This document shows, one piece after another, positions 28,920 to 38,018 of a DNA stretch of 64,000 nt (position 1 is its first letter; each line of letters begins with the position of its first letter). Location: the NCBI GenBank assembly GCA_902801885.1, contig CADCJX010000008.1, positions 62,001 to 126,000 of the forward strand. Reading direction: 5' to 3'. Both the position numbers and the translations under genes were made by a program. Source of the DNA: an uncultured Bacteroidia bacterium (GTDB taxonomy: Bacteria > Bacteroidota > Bacteroidia > Bacteroidales > UBA932). Under the pieces are notes generated by a model. The model had not been told where the DNA came from and ran no database searches. It saw only the letters and a program-made list of their open reading frames with translations.

Positions 28920-30274
28920 AAAACGCCAGATTCACGATAGTATTGGCATTCTTAGCCATGGTCATGGGCTTCTGTCCCCTCAGGGCCCAGTACCGTTCAG
29001 GATACTCGGAGTTGGGAGACAGCGAGACGGTCACTGCCTTGAAGAAGCATGTGTCCACGGTTTCCGCTGCCGTGATGGAAGGCCGGAAGGCGGGCTCCGA
29101 AGGAGAAAAGATGACGGCCGAGTACATAACCGAGACGTTGAAGGGATATGGGCTTGACATCATTTCTGGTGAGAGCGGCGATCCTTTCGGAATACGCCAG
29201 GATAATGGCGACACCCTGACTTCCAGGAATGTCTGCGCCTTTATCCATGGAGGTGACAAGTCTCTAAGGGACAGGTATATAGTCATAGGGGCCAGGATGG
29301 ATAACCTGGGTACCGGAACAATGACCGTGGATGGCAAGACCATTGACAAGATTTATTACGGAGCCAATGGAAATGCCTCCGGTGCCGCTGTCCTTATGGA
29401 GTTGGCACGTATGCTCCAGACAAACCGCTTCCTTCTTCGCAGGTCAGTCCTGCTGGTCGCTTTCGGTGCATCCAGGGAATCCTTTGCCGGTTCCTGGTAC
29501 TTCCTGAACAGGTCTTTCTCCGATGTTTCCAATATCGATGCGATGATCAATCTGGACATGCTCGGAACAGGATATGACGGTTTCTATGCCTACACGGCTT
29601 CAAATGCCGACATGAATGCACTCGTGGAGTCGGTATCCTCGGTGTTGCAGCCGATCAAACCGGAAATAATCACCAAGGAACCTTATCCTTCCGACCATGT
29701 GGCTTTCTACGACAAGAGGATCCCTTCCGTTCTATTCACCACGGGTATGTATCCTGCACATGATACGGAGAGGGATACCCAGTCGATTATCGACTACGAA
29801 ACCATGGAGAAGGAATTGGAGTACATCTACAATTATTCAGTAGCCCTTGTGAACGGCCCCAAGCCCATCTTCAATCCTTCCGACGTGCTTCAGCGCGCTG
29901 ACGGTTCTTCTGGAGTTGTCCCTTATTACGACTGTGACGTCAAACCGAGTTTCCTCGGGAGCACCGACCCCAGGGTTTTCCTCCAGAAATGGGTCTACAC
30001 CTACATGAAGTATCCTCAGGAGGCCATAAGAAACGGGATCCAAGGCAGGGTCCTGGTGGATTTCATCATCGATGAGACCGGTAAGGTCAGGGATGTGAAG
30101 GTACTAAAGGGCGCTGATCCTTTGTTGGACGAAGAAGCAGTAAGGATAGTCAGCGGATCCCCGCAGTGGAAGCCCGGAAAGTTGAGGGGCAAGAAAGTAA
30201 AGTCAGAGATGTCCCTATATGTCGAGTTCCGTCTCGAAAGGAAGGGAACAAGAAGTTTTGGAATAAAGAAATAA
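28916..30274 (+). CDS. M28-like peptidase domain fused to a TonB C-terminal domain, probably inactive
   Basis: A 452-residue exported protein (signal MKNARFTIVLAFLAMVMGF). Residues about 30-310 have the M28 metallopeptidase fold, but several catalytic positions are changed. The first zinc His motif is GARMDNLG instead of a GAHYDH type, the bridging Asp motif is GANGNASG instead of GADDNASG, and the Glu-Glu pair is ASRESFAGS. The later NLDMLG and SDHVAF are kept. A TonB C-terminal domain follows at about 352-440 (YPQEAIRNGIQGRVLVDF). This suggests a periplasmic binding or scaffold protein rather than an enzyme. It is coupled to the SPOR lipoprotein gene. Confidence 0.75.
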   Translation: MKNARFTIVLAFLAMVMGFCPLRAQYRSGYSELGDSETVTALKKHVSTVSAAVMEGRKAGSEGEKMTAEYITETLKGYGLDIISGESGDPFGIRQDNGDTLTSRNVCAFIHGGDKSLRDRYIVIGARMDNLGTGTMTVDGKTIDKIYYGANGNASGAAVLMELARMLQTNRFLLRRSVLLVAFGASRESFAGSWYFLNRSFSDVSNIDAMINLDMLGTGYDGFYAYTASNADMNALVESVSSVLQPIKPEIITKEPYPSDHVAFYDKRIPSVLFTTGMYPAHDTERDTQSIIDYETMEKELEYIYNYSVALVNGPKPIFNPSDVLQRADGSSGVVPYYDCDVKPSFLGSTDPRVFLQKWVYTYMKYPQEAIRNGIQGRVLVDFIIDETGKVRDVKVLKGADPLLDEEAVRIVSGSPQWKPGKLRGKKVKSEMSLYVEFRLERKGTRSFGIKK

Positions 30275-30283
30275 ATCAAGGAT

Positions 30284-33049
30284 ATGGATTACGATTTCAG
30301 GAAAATTGAAAAGAAATGGCAGGCCTATTGGGCTGAAAACGGGACGTTCAAGACAAAGGAAGATCCTTCAAAGCCCAAGTTCTATGTACTGGACATGTTC
30401 CCTTACCCTTCAGGTGCGGGACTTCATGTAGGACATCCACTGGGGTACATAGCCAGTGATATTTTCTCCAGGTACAAGAGGCTCAAGGGTTTCAATGTGC
30501 TGCATCCCATGGGATACGACTCCTTCGGCCTCCCTGCAGAGCAGTACGCTATCCAGACCGGCCAGCATCCTGAGGTCACGACTGTCCAGAACATCAACCG
30601 CTACCGTCAGCAGATGGACCGCATCGGTTTTTCCTATGACTGGGACCGTGAGGTGCGTACTTGTGATCCTGCCTATTACAAATGGACCCAGTGGGCTTTC
30701 CTGAAGATGTTCGGAAGCTGGTACGACAATGCCCTTGGCAAGGCCCGTCCGATAGAGGACCTGGTCGCAGCTTTCGAAGAGGGCGGCAGCGAAGCTGTCG
30801 ACGCAGCCTGCTCCGAGCATGATCCTTTCACTGCTGACCAGTGGAAGTCCTTCAGCGAGAAGGAGAAGTCAGACATGCTGATGAACTACCGAATCGCCTA
30901 CCAGGGAGAGACTTCCGTAAACTGGTGTGCAGGACTCGGTACCGTGCTTGCCAACGACGAAGTCAAGGACGGCCTTTCCGTCCGTGGCGGTTTCCCTGTG
31001 GAGCAGAAGAAGATGATGCAGTGGCAGCTCAGGGTTTCAGCCTACGCAGGAAGGCTTCTCGAGGGCCTTGACAGGATAGATTGGACGGATTCCCTCAAGG
31101 AAATGCAGCGCAACTGGATAGGGAAGTCCAATGGGTGCGAGGTCGTCTTCAAGTGCTATAACGGGGAGGTTGAACATGACGTTACCATTTTCACTACCAG
31201 GGTGGACACCGTGTTCGGGGTGACGTTCATGGTACTTGCTCCCGAGAGCGACCTTGTCCAGGTACTGACCACGGACGCCCAGAAGGCTGAGGTCGAGGAG
31301 TACCTTGCCTATGTGAAGAAAAAGACTGAGCGCGAAAGGATCTCCGAGACCAAGACTGTGACGGGAGTCTTCTCCGGATCTTACGGAGTCAACCCTCTGA
31401 CCGGCGAAAGGGTCCCTGTCTGGATCTCTGAATATGTGCTCGCAGGTTATGGAACAGGCGCTATCATGGCTGTCCCGGCACATGACAGCCGTGACTATGT
31501 CTTCGCCAAGAAATTCAACCTTCCGATCGTCCCTATCATCGAGGGCTGCGATGTCAGCGAAGAGAGTTTTGACGCCAAGGAGGGAAAGATGGTCAATTCC
31601 GGTTTCCTCGACGGAATGGAGGTAAAGGATGCCATCCCTGCAGCGATCGATTACGTAGAGAAACACGGGCTCGGTCACCGCAAGGTCAATTACAGGCTCC
31701 GTGATGCCATATTCAGCCGCCAGAGGTACTGGGGAGAACCATTCCCGATCTATTACAAGGACGGAATCCCGACTCCGGTACCGTTCGAAGACCTGCCTCT
31801 GACCTTGCCGGAGATCAGCGAGTTCAAGCCTACCGAGAAGGGTGAACCGCCGCTCGCCCGCGCAAAGGACTGGAATTACAAGGGTTATCCTCTTGAAACC
31901 AGTACCATGCCCGGTTTTGCCGGATCCAGTGCCTATTACCTTCGCTATATGGATCCGCACAACGACAAAGCCCTGGTGGACAAGGATGTGGATTCCTACT
32001 GGCGCGATGTCGACCTCTACATCGGAGGTACCGAGCATGCAACCGGCCACCTTATCTATTCCCGTTTCTGGAACAAGTTCCTCTATGACCTCGGCTATGT
32101 CTGCGAAGACGAGCCTTTCTGCAAGCTTATCAACCAGGGAATGATCCAGGGCCGCTCCAACTTTGTCTACCGGATCGTTGGTACCAACAAGTTCGTTTCT
32201 CTCGGCCTCAAGGACCAGTACCAGACTACCGAAATACACGTGGACATAAGCCTCGTCCGCAATGACAAGCTCAACCTGGAAGCCTTCAAGGCGTGGAGGC
32301 CGGAGTTCGCCGATGCCGAATTCATCCTTGAGGATGGTGAATACATCTGTGGCTGGGCGGTTGAAAAGATGAGCAAGTCCATGTTCAATGTCGTTAATCC
32401 GGACAACATCTGCGATGACTACGGTGCAGACACCCTCCGTCTCTACGAAATGTTCCTGGGACCCCTCGAGCAGAGCAAGCCTTGGGACACCAAGGGAATC
32501 GACGGTGTCAACCGCTTCCTCAAGAAGTTCTGGAGGCTGTTCTTCGAAGGAGACTCCCTTGCCGTGTCAGAGGAAAAAGCTACTCCTGAGGAACTCAAGG
32601 TGCTCCATAAACTGATAGGTAAGGAGGAATATGACATCGAGCACTTCTCCTTCAATACCACTGTCAGTGCTTTCATGATTGCATTGAATGACCTCGGAGC
32701 TCTCAAGTGCCGCAAGCGCGAGATCCTGGAGCCGATGACCATCCTGCTTTCTCCCTTTGCTCCCCATATCGCTGAGGAGCTCTGGGCCGCCCTCGGGCAT
32801 CAGGAAAGCGTTACCTATGCACACTTCCCTGAATTCAATCCGGCCTTGGCAGCTGAAGACAGCGTGAAGTATCCTGTTTCCTTTAATGGAAAGATGCGCT
32901 TTACTGTGGATCTTCCCAAGTCCATGCCTGCTCCTGAGGTCGAGGCGCAGATCCGCGCAATGGAGCAGACGGCCAGGTGGATTGGTGACAAGTCCATCGT
33001 CAAGGTGATCGTAGTTCCCGGAAGAATTGTTAACATAGTCCTGAAATAG
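30284..33049 (+). CDS. leuS: leucyl-tRNA synthetase
   Basis: A class I aminoacyl-tRNA synthetase that charges tRNA-Leu. The HIGH-type motif is in [16 protein letters not shown] near residue 50 and the second motif is KMSKSMFN near 693. The large editing domain between them contains the threonine-rich [14 protein letters not shown]. The length, 921 residues, is normal for Bacteroidota. It starts nine bases after the M28-TonB gene and nine before a YitT gene, so it may be in one long transcript. Confidence 0.97.
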   Translation: MDYDFRKIEKKWQAYWAENGTFKTKEDPSKPKFYVLDMFPYPSGAGLHVGHPLGYIASDIFSRYKRLKGFNVLHPMGYDSFGLPAEQYAIQTGQHPEVTTVQNINRYRQQMDRIGFSYDWDREVRTCDPAYYKWTQWAFLKMFGSWYDNALGKARPIEDLVAAFEEGGSEAVDAACSEHDPFTADQWKSFSEKEKSDMLMNYRIAYQGETSVNWCAGLGTVLANDEVKDGLSVRGGFPVEQKKMMQWQLRVSAYAGRLLEGLDRIDWTDSLKEMQRNWIGKSNGCEVVFKCYNGEVEHDVTIFTTRVDTVFGVTFMVLAPESDLVQVLTTDAQKAEVEEYLAYVKKKTERERISETKTVTGVFSGSYGVNPLTGERVPVWISEYVLAGYGTGAIMAVPAHDSRDYVFAKKFNLPIVPIIEGCDVSEESFDAKEGKMVNSGFLDGMEVKDAIPAAIDYVEKHGLGHRKVNYRLRDAIFSRQRYWGEPFPIYYKDGIPTPVPFEDLPLTLPEISEFKPTEKGEPPLARAKDWNYKGYPLETSTMPGFAGSSAYYLRYMDPHNDKALVDKDVDSYWRDVDLYIGGTEHATGHLIYSRFWNKFLYDLGYVCEDEPFCKLINQGMIQGRSNFVYRIVGTNKFVSLGLKDQYQTTEIHVDISLVRNDKLNLEAFKAWRPEFADAEFILEDGEYICGWAVEKMSKSMFNVVNPDNICDDYGADTLRLYEMFLGPLEQSKPWDTKGIDGVNRFLKKFWRLFFEGDSLAVSEEKATPEELKVLHKLIGKEEYDIEHFSFNTTVSAFMIALNDLGALKCRKREILEPMTILLSPFAPHIAEELWAALGHQESVTYAHFPEFNPALAAEDSVKYPVSFNGKMRFTVDLPKSMPAPEVEAQIRAMEQTARWIGDKSIVKVIVVPGRIVNIVLK

Positions 33050-33057
33050 GTTTTTGT

Positions 33058-34008
33058 ATGGCTGACAAGGAAAACAAGACACTCAAACAAACCATCCTGT
33101 CTACGGCTGGTGATTATCTGATCATCACCCTGGGCGTAATCATGTACACCTTCGCCTGGTCCGCGATGTTCATTCCGAACGGAATTGCCAGTGGTGGTCT
33201 TACCGGCGCATGTACCATCCTCAATTTCGCGACCGGCATCCCCGTCTACCTTTCCTATATCGTCATTAATGCCCTCCTGATTCTACTGGGTATCGTTATC
33301 CTCGGCAAAGGCTTTGGATTCAAGACCTTGTACGCGATCGGCATTTCTTCCCTCTTCCTGGATCTCATGGCGAACTGGGAGTTCCTTCACATCTTCTTCG
33401 ACAACAAGCTTCTCCTTGTCGTGGTGGCGGCTATTATCGAATCGATAGGGATATCCTTCATCCTTGCACGAGGTGGAAGCACAGGAGGGACTGATATCGT
33501 AGCCCTGATAGTCAATAAGTTCTGGCCGGTGTCCCTTGGAAAGGTGTTCCTTTTCGTGGACCTGTTCATAATCGCTTCGGTCCTCCTTATCCCAGGAAAG
33601 ACAGTCGAAGATATGGTCTACGGCTACGTTGCGATGGTGATATTCTCGGTTTTCGTCGACTGGGTGATGCTTGGGCGGAATTCCACTTGGCAGATAATGG
33701 TCTTCTCCACCAAGTACAAGGAAATCGCTGACACCGTCATCCACGACTTGAACAGGGGAGTGACAGCCCTGGATGCTCAGGGATGGTACTCCGGTGAGAG
33801 CAAGAAGGTTCTTCTGATCATGGTCCGCAAGCCCGAGCTCCACACGATAACAAAGGTCGTAAAGGAGATCGATCCCAAGGCCTTCGTGACCGTGGCTTCT
33901 GCCAGCACGGTCTACGGAGAGGGTTTTGACGAAATGAAGACAGGAATAAAGCTAAAACTTAAAAAGAAAGCTGAAAATGCAAGAGAAGAACGTCCTGAGG
34001 ACAATTAA
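33058..34008 (+). CDS. YitT family membrane protein (copy 1)
   Basis: A 316-residue inner-membrane protein. The N-terminal DUF161 domain has about five to six helices (FIPNGIASGGLTGACTIL, ARGGSTGGTDIVALIV). The C-terminal soluble DUF2179 domain includes DLNRGVTALDAQGWYSGE. The function of the family is not known; transport has been proposed. It starts nine bases after leuS, and its end overlaps the next gene, a paralogue, by 32 bases. Confidence 0.85.
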   Translation: MADKENKTLKQTILSTAGDYLIITLGVIMYTFAWSAMFIPNGIASGGLTGACTILNFATGIPVYLSYIVINALLILLGIVILGKGFGFKTLYAIGISSLFLDLMANWEFLHIFFDNKLLLVVVAAIIESIGISFILARGGSTGGTDIVALIVNKFWPVSLGKVFLFVDLFIIASVLLIPGKTVEDMVYGYVAMVIFSVFVDWVMLGRNSTWQIMVFSTKYKEIADTVIHDLNRGVTALDAQGWYSGESKKVLLIMVRKPELHTITKVVKEIDPKAFVTVASASTVYGEGFDEMKTGIKLKLKKKAENAREERPEDN

Positions 34009-34900
34009 GGAGTACATCCTGATCACACTCGGAATTATCATCTATACCTGCGGGTGGACTATCTTCCTTACTCCTAACAACATGTTCGGTGGGGGAGTGT
34101 CTGGTATAAGTGCTATCATACAGTATGCTACAGGCATAAAGATGGGCTATTCGTATTTCGTTATCAATGCAGTCCTTCTTCTGATATCGCTGTTTATCAT
34201 CGGCCCTTCATTCGGAATCAAGACAGTTTATGCGATCCTTCTGGCATCAGTATGTCTCAATGTTGAGCAAAGCCTTATCCCAGCGCCGTTCATCCAGGAT
34301 TTCGCACTTTCGAATGGAAAACTGATGTGCTCCATCATAGGTGGTTCCATGGCGGGTCTTGGAATAGGGATGTCAATCTCTCAAGGAGGGAGCTCCGGCG
34401 GAACAGACATAATTGCCTTGATAATTACCAAGTACCATAACATCTCTCCCGGGAAGGTCATCCTTCTCATCGATGTGTTCATCATAGCGTCATCCTTGCT
34501 CGTACCATCATTCACGCCTGAAGGCCAGCCGCTTCCGTTTGTCGACAAGTTCATCACTGCAGTCTACGGAATGATCATCGTGACTGTCTGCGGCAACCTT
34601 GCCGACATCTACCTCGCTGGTTCCAAGCAGAGCGTACAGCTCTTCATACTTTCGCACAAGTATGAAGAGATTGCCGACATGATCGGCAGGGATTTCCACA
34701 GGGGAGTGACTGTTCTTGACGGCCAGGGATGGTACACCAAGCAGGTGACATCCGTACTTATGGTTCTCACCAGGAAGACAGATGTCAACCTTTTGCTACG
34801 TTCAATAAAGAGGATCGACCCTGAAGCCTTCATTTCCATTTCTTCCGTTACAGGAGTCTATGGGAAAGGCTTTGACTCGATTAAGGATAAAAAGGCATAG
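33977..34900 (+). CDS. YitT family membrane protein (copy 2)
   Basis: A 307-residue paralogue of the preceding gene, with the same DUF161 plus DUF2179 layout (LTPNNMFGGGVSGISAII, SQGGSSGGTDIIALII, DFHRGVTVLDGQGWYTKQ). The tandem overlap suggests a duplication and perhaps a hetero-oligomer; that is inference. A terminator follows at 34931-34962. Confidence 0.85.
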   Translation: MQEKNVLRTIKEYILITLGIIIYTCGWTIFLTPNNMFGGGVSGISAIIQYATGIKMGYSYFVINAVLLLISLFIIGPSFGIKTVYAILLASVCLNVEQSLIPAPFIQDFALSNGKLMCSIIGGSMAGLGIGMSISQGGSSGGTDIIALIITKYHNISPGKVILLIDVFIIASSLLVPSFTPEGQPLPFVDKFITAVYGMIIVTVCGNLADIYLAGSKQSVQLFILSHKYEEIADMIGRDFHRGVTVLDGQGWYTKQVTSVLMVLTRKTDVNLLLRSIKRIDPEAFISISSVTGVYGKGFDSIKDKKA

Positions 34901-34930
34901 GCGTAGTCCTAATTTGTCATTTATGAAGAA

Positions 34931-34962
34931 AACCCCCGGTATCTAGGCACCGGAGGTTTTTT
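34931..34962 (+). terminator. Rho-independent terminator after the YitT pair
   Basis: A ten-base stem, aacccccggt with accggaggtt (one mismatch), has an eight-base loop and is followed by a T-rich tract. Confidence 0.85.
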
Positions 34963-35018
34963 CTTTTTTTATCTTTCGAAAGGTTAATCAATGACCACGC
35001 CAACTAAAACTTACACTT

Positions 35019-36110
35019 ATGACGGGAATAATTGCATTTCCTCTGCTTTTGGAACTGTCCTTCTTCCTGATCTATGATCTTCTCAGGAACCGCAGTCCAA
35101 GGACTCCCAAATTCTGGATAAGATTCATCTCTGCCGGTTCAGGAGTCTTGTTCATTGCTGCCAGTTTGATCTTGAACAAAGCTTGTCCGCCGGACCTGGT
35201 CATAGCGGACATGCTTTTTCCTGCAGCTGTTCTTGCCATCTATCCCTGTTCATTCGAGAAGCCTCTTCCTGCACTGAAATCGTCCGTGGTGATTGCCTTT
35301 TCCGGGATCCTGGCCCTTCTGTATGGGATAATCATCCACTCTGGCCTGCCGTCATTCAGGACACAGGAAATCATTTTCGCTGTCGTACTGATGCTGGTTG
35401 TCTTTGTTTCCTGTGTGGCTTCCACAGTCGTAAGGCGTTTCAAGGGGATACGCCTGTTCTTCCGCAACATGGCAGTTTGGTACAACATGGAGGATTATTC
35501 GCGTTTCCTATTTTCGATGGCATTTCTTTGTATCTGCGTCTTGTTCGTGTGCGGGGTTTCCGTTCCAGGCGATGCCGGAGGGATCCTGGACCTTGCCTGC
35601 GCCTTGCTGCTCGCGGTGCTTTATGCCCTTCTCTACATGAAGGCTCTTTCAGGAAGAACCTTTCTGGTTGACAAAGGAACGGAGAACAGGATCAAGGACA
35701 TTATCAAGGGCAATCTGCGGACTGCCAGCATAGACAAGGCTGAAGCAGACAGGAAGATGAACATGCTTTACAGTAAGGTTATGACCTGCATGACGGAGGA
35801 TAAGCCTTATCTGGATCCTTCATTCTGCATGAATGACCTCGTTGAAAAAGTCTATTCCAACAAACTCTATCTCTCCCGTACAATCAATACTATGTCGGGA
35901 CGTAATTTCAGGCAGTTCGTGAATTTTCACCGTGTCCAGTACGCCATGACGCTGTTCCGGAAAGATCCGAAGCTGAAGATCGGGGAAGTTGCAGCTCTGT
36001 CGGGTTTCAATTCCGGAGTGTCATTCAATATGGCTTTCAAGGTCAACACAGGGAAGACTCCTTCCGAATGGCTTCAGGAGTATATGATGGAAACCAGGGA
36101 CCGATTATGA
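35019..36110 (+). CDS. membrane-anchored AraC-family regulator
   Basis: A 363-residue protein. Its first about 215 residues hold six to seven hydrophobic helices. The C-terminal about 110 residues are an AraC-type double helix-turn-helix domain (LVEKVYSNKLYLSRTINTMS, LKIGEVAALSGFNSGVSFNM, TGKTPSEWLQEY). Such a layout suggests a sensor embedded in the inner membrane that binds DNA directly. The target and signal are unknown. It stands alone between a terminator and the next promoter. Confidence 0.85.
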   Translation: MTGIIAFPLLLELSFFLIYDLLRNRSPRTPKFWIRFISAGSGVLFIAASLILNKACPPDLVIADMLFPAAVLAIYPCSFEKPLPALKSSVVIAFSGILALLYGIIIHSGLPSFRTQEIIFAVVLMLVVFVSCVASTVVRRFKGIRLFFRNMAVWYNMEDYSRFLFSMAFLCICVLFVCGVSVPGDAGGILDLACALLLAVLYALLYMKALSGRTFLVDKGTENRIKDIIKGNLRTASIDKAEADRKMNMLYSKVMTCMTEDKPYLDPSFCMNDLVEKVYSNKLYLSRTINTMSGRNFRQFVNFHRVQYAMTLFRKDPKLKIGEVAALSGFNSGVSFNMAFKVNTGKTPSEWLQEYMMETRDRL

Positions 36111-36120
36111 TTTTTTATGC

Positions 36121-36128
36121 TATATTTG
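36121..36128 (+). promoter_or_regulatory. Bacteroidota -7 box for the coiled-coil protein gene
   Basis: TATATTTG (TAnnTTTG) lies 30 bases before the ATG at 36159. Confidence 0.6.
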
Positions 36129-36158
36129 TGAAGTTGTGGAAACAAACTTAGAAATCAA

Positions 36159-36845
36159 ATGTCACAGATGAGAAGAATCACCCTAATCGTCCTGGCAGTC
36201 TTCATGGCACTTTCCCCGGTGGGTGCCCAGGGCAGAAAAGCAGTCAAGCAGGCTAAGGAAGACTCCAGATACCTGGTTAACCAACTCAAACAGGAAGGTT
36301 ACAAACCCCTGGACAGCAAGAAACTGGATAATTCAGTCCAGGATTACCTTGAGGTCAAGTATTCAGAGAAGAACCTGCTGGAAGTGGTCGGAAAGGCAAC
36401 TTCCAAGAATTTGAACGAGGCAAAATCCCGGGCAAGGGAGGACGCCATGTCTTACTATCCCTACGGAGAGATAGCGAATTCTTTCTTTGTCTACAGGAAG
36501 AACAGGAATAGATACAGCGTCTCCTGCTATGCCCTTCTCAGGGCCTCTTCCAGGGGAGCTTCATCAGTGAGGGCTGCCCAGGGCACGGCATCTGCCATTG
36601 CAGCCGGCAGGGCAGAGCAGGCCGTGAGGGAATCAAAGGCCGAGGCCAGGAAGCTTGAAAAACAGGCCAGGAAAGAAGTTGAGAAGGCTCAGAGGAAGGT
36701 GGAGAAGCAGGCTGACAAGGCCCGGGCAAAGGCAGACAGGGCACACCAGAAGGCTGTTGACAAAGCCAATGAAAGGGCCAGGAAAGCTATCGAAAAAGCA
36801 GACCGGGAGAGAGAAAAAGCTCTGGAGGGCCTGGGAAACTACTAG
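36159..36845 (+). CDS. exported protein with a long charged coiled-coil tail
   Basis: A 228-residue protein of unknown function. A signal peptide (RRITLIVLAVFMALSPVGAQ) is followed by a globular region at about 25-130 with VKYSEKNLLEVVGKATS and AKSRAREDAMSYYPYGEI. The last about 85 residues are Ala, Lys, Arg and Glu in heptad-like order (KARAKADRAHQKAVDKANER) and should form a continuous helix or coiled coil. Part of the globular region resembles small Bacteroidota periplasmic proteins, but I do not recognise the family. The start may be 36159 or the ATG at 36168. Confidence 0.6.
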   Translation: MSQMRRITLIVLAVFMALSPVGAQGRKAVKQAKEDSRYLVNQLKQEGYKPLDSKKLDNSVQDYLEVKYSEKNLLEVVGKATSKNLNEAKSRAREDAMSYYPYGEIANSFFVYRKNRNRYSVSCYALLRASSRGASSVRAAQGTASAIAAGRAEQAVRESKAEARKLEKQARKEVEKAQRKVEKQADKARAKADRAHQKAVDKANERARKAIEKADREREKALEGLGNY

Positions 36846-36848
36846 AGA

Positions 36849-37562
36849 CTAGATGAATTCCCCTATTCCTTTCCAGGAAGATGGGGGAGGAGCGATAATG
36901 TCCATCTCGTCCTTGCGGACGGGGTGGACAAATTTTATCTCCCGGGAATGAAGGCTGATACCTCCGTCTGGGTTGGACCTGGGCGCTCCGTACTTGAGGT
37001 CTCCCTTGATGACGCAGCCCATTCCGGCAAGTTGGCAGCGTATCTGGTGGTGCCGTCCGGTGAGGAGCTCCACTTCTACCAATGAATACCTGTCAGTCCG
37101 TCCCAGAAGCTGATAGCGGAGTCTGGCTTCCTTGGCTCCTTGTGAACCTGCTTTGACGATGAAACTCTTGTTCATCTTCTCGTTGCGGGAAAGCCAGTCC
37201 GTCAGTTCTCCGGATTCCTTTTCAGGGGCCTTGCAGCACAAGGCCCAGTAAGTCTTGTGGATGTCTCCGGTCCGGAACATCTCGGAGAGTCTCGAGAGGG
37301 CCTTTGATGTCTTTGCAAACACCACGATTCCGCTGACCGGCCTGTCCAGACGATGCGGAATGCCCAGGAATACTTTCCCGGGCTTTCCGTCTCGTTGTGC
37401 TATGTAAGCTTTCAGGGTTTCAGCAAGGCATTCGTCACCGGTCTTGTCACCTTGGACGATTTCTCCGGCAGCCTTGTTGAAGATAAGGACATGGTTGTCC
37501 TCGTGGAGTATCCTGGAGGAGATGTCTCCGAATTCTTCGGGTTCAAGTCTTCTGTACTCCAT
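36849..37562 (-). CDS. RluA-family pseudouridine synthase
   Basis: A 237-residue RNA-modifying enzyme that isomerises uridines in rRNA or tRNA. The catalytic motif is HRLDRPVSGIVVFAKT near residues 70-85, with the active aspartate in HRLD. GRHHQIRCQLAGMGC near residue 165 is also typical. There is no S4 domain, so it resembles the short RluA/TruC-like members; the target site cannot be predicted. It ends the fabH-fabF-fabZ operon, starting nine bases after fabZ. Confidence 0.87.
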   Translation of the reverse strand: MEYRRLEPEEFGDISSRILHEDNHVLIFNKAAGEIVQGDKTGDECLAETLKAYIAQRDGKPGKVFLGIPHRLDRPVSGIVVFAKTSKALSRLSEMFRTGDIHKTYWALCCKAPEKESGELTDWLSRNEKMNKSFIVKAGSQGAKEARLRYQLLGRTDRYSLVEVELLTGRHHQIRCQLAGMGCVIKGDLKYGAPRSNPDGGISLHSREIKFVHPVRKDEMDIIAPPPSSWKGIGEFI

Positions 37563-37571
37563 GCCAGACCC

Positions 37572-38006
37572 TTATTGCTGGATGGGGACGAGGGCGAAGG
37601 AAGGCTCTCCTTTGCAGCAGAGCTTGCCGTTGACCTCGAGTTTTGCCGAGCAGAAGAAGAGCTGGCCGCGCCTGTTGTCCAGGCTTGCTGTGACTTCGCA
37701 AAGGTCTCCCGGCCTCACTGTGTTCTTGAAGCGGACCTTGTCGATCCCTGCATATAGGGTGATGTTTCCAGGGATTTCGTCCTTGACGAGGATGGCGCAG
37801 CTCTGTGCCATGATCTCGCACAGGATAACTCCGGGGACTACAGGGTTGCCCGGGAAATGACCCCTTGTGAAGAATTCGTCTTCCTTGATCCTGTATTTGG
37901 AGTGGGCAAGGCCGTTATCGTCGATGTAAGCTTCTTCTATGAGGAGCATCGGTTCCCTGTGAGGCAGGAATTTCTTTATGTCGTCTTTGTTGAGTACTTC
38001 TGTCAT
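37572..38006 (-). CDS. fabZ: 3-hydroxyacyl-ACP dehydratase, FabZ-like
   Basis: A 144-residue hot-dog-fold protein that would remove water from 3-hydroxyacyl-ACP in fatty acid elongation. The active-site pattern GHFPGNPVVPGVILCEIMAQ lies near residue 49, with the catalytic His and later Glu. It follows fabF by 12 bases in the same operon. Bacteroidota usually have a FabZ fused to LpxC, so this separate copy may serve another chain type. Confidence 0.85.
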   Translation of the reverse strand: MTEVLNKDDIKKFLPHREPMLLIEEAYIDDNGLAHSKYRIKEDEFFTRGHFPGNPVVPGVILCEIMAQSCAILVKDEIPGNITLYAGIDKVRFKNTVRPGDLCEVTASLDNRRGQLFFCSAKLEVNGKLCCKGEPSFALVPIQQ

Positions 38007-38018
38007 GGTCTTTTCGAA

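Noticed and set aside
33977-34008. Frameshift between the two YitT genes
   Set aside because: Each gene has a complete start, DUF161 and DUF2179, so they are paralogues with overlapping ends rather than one broken gene.
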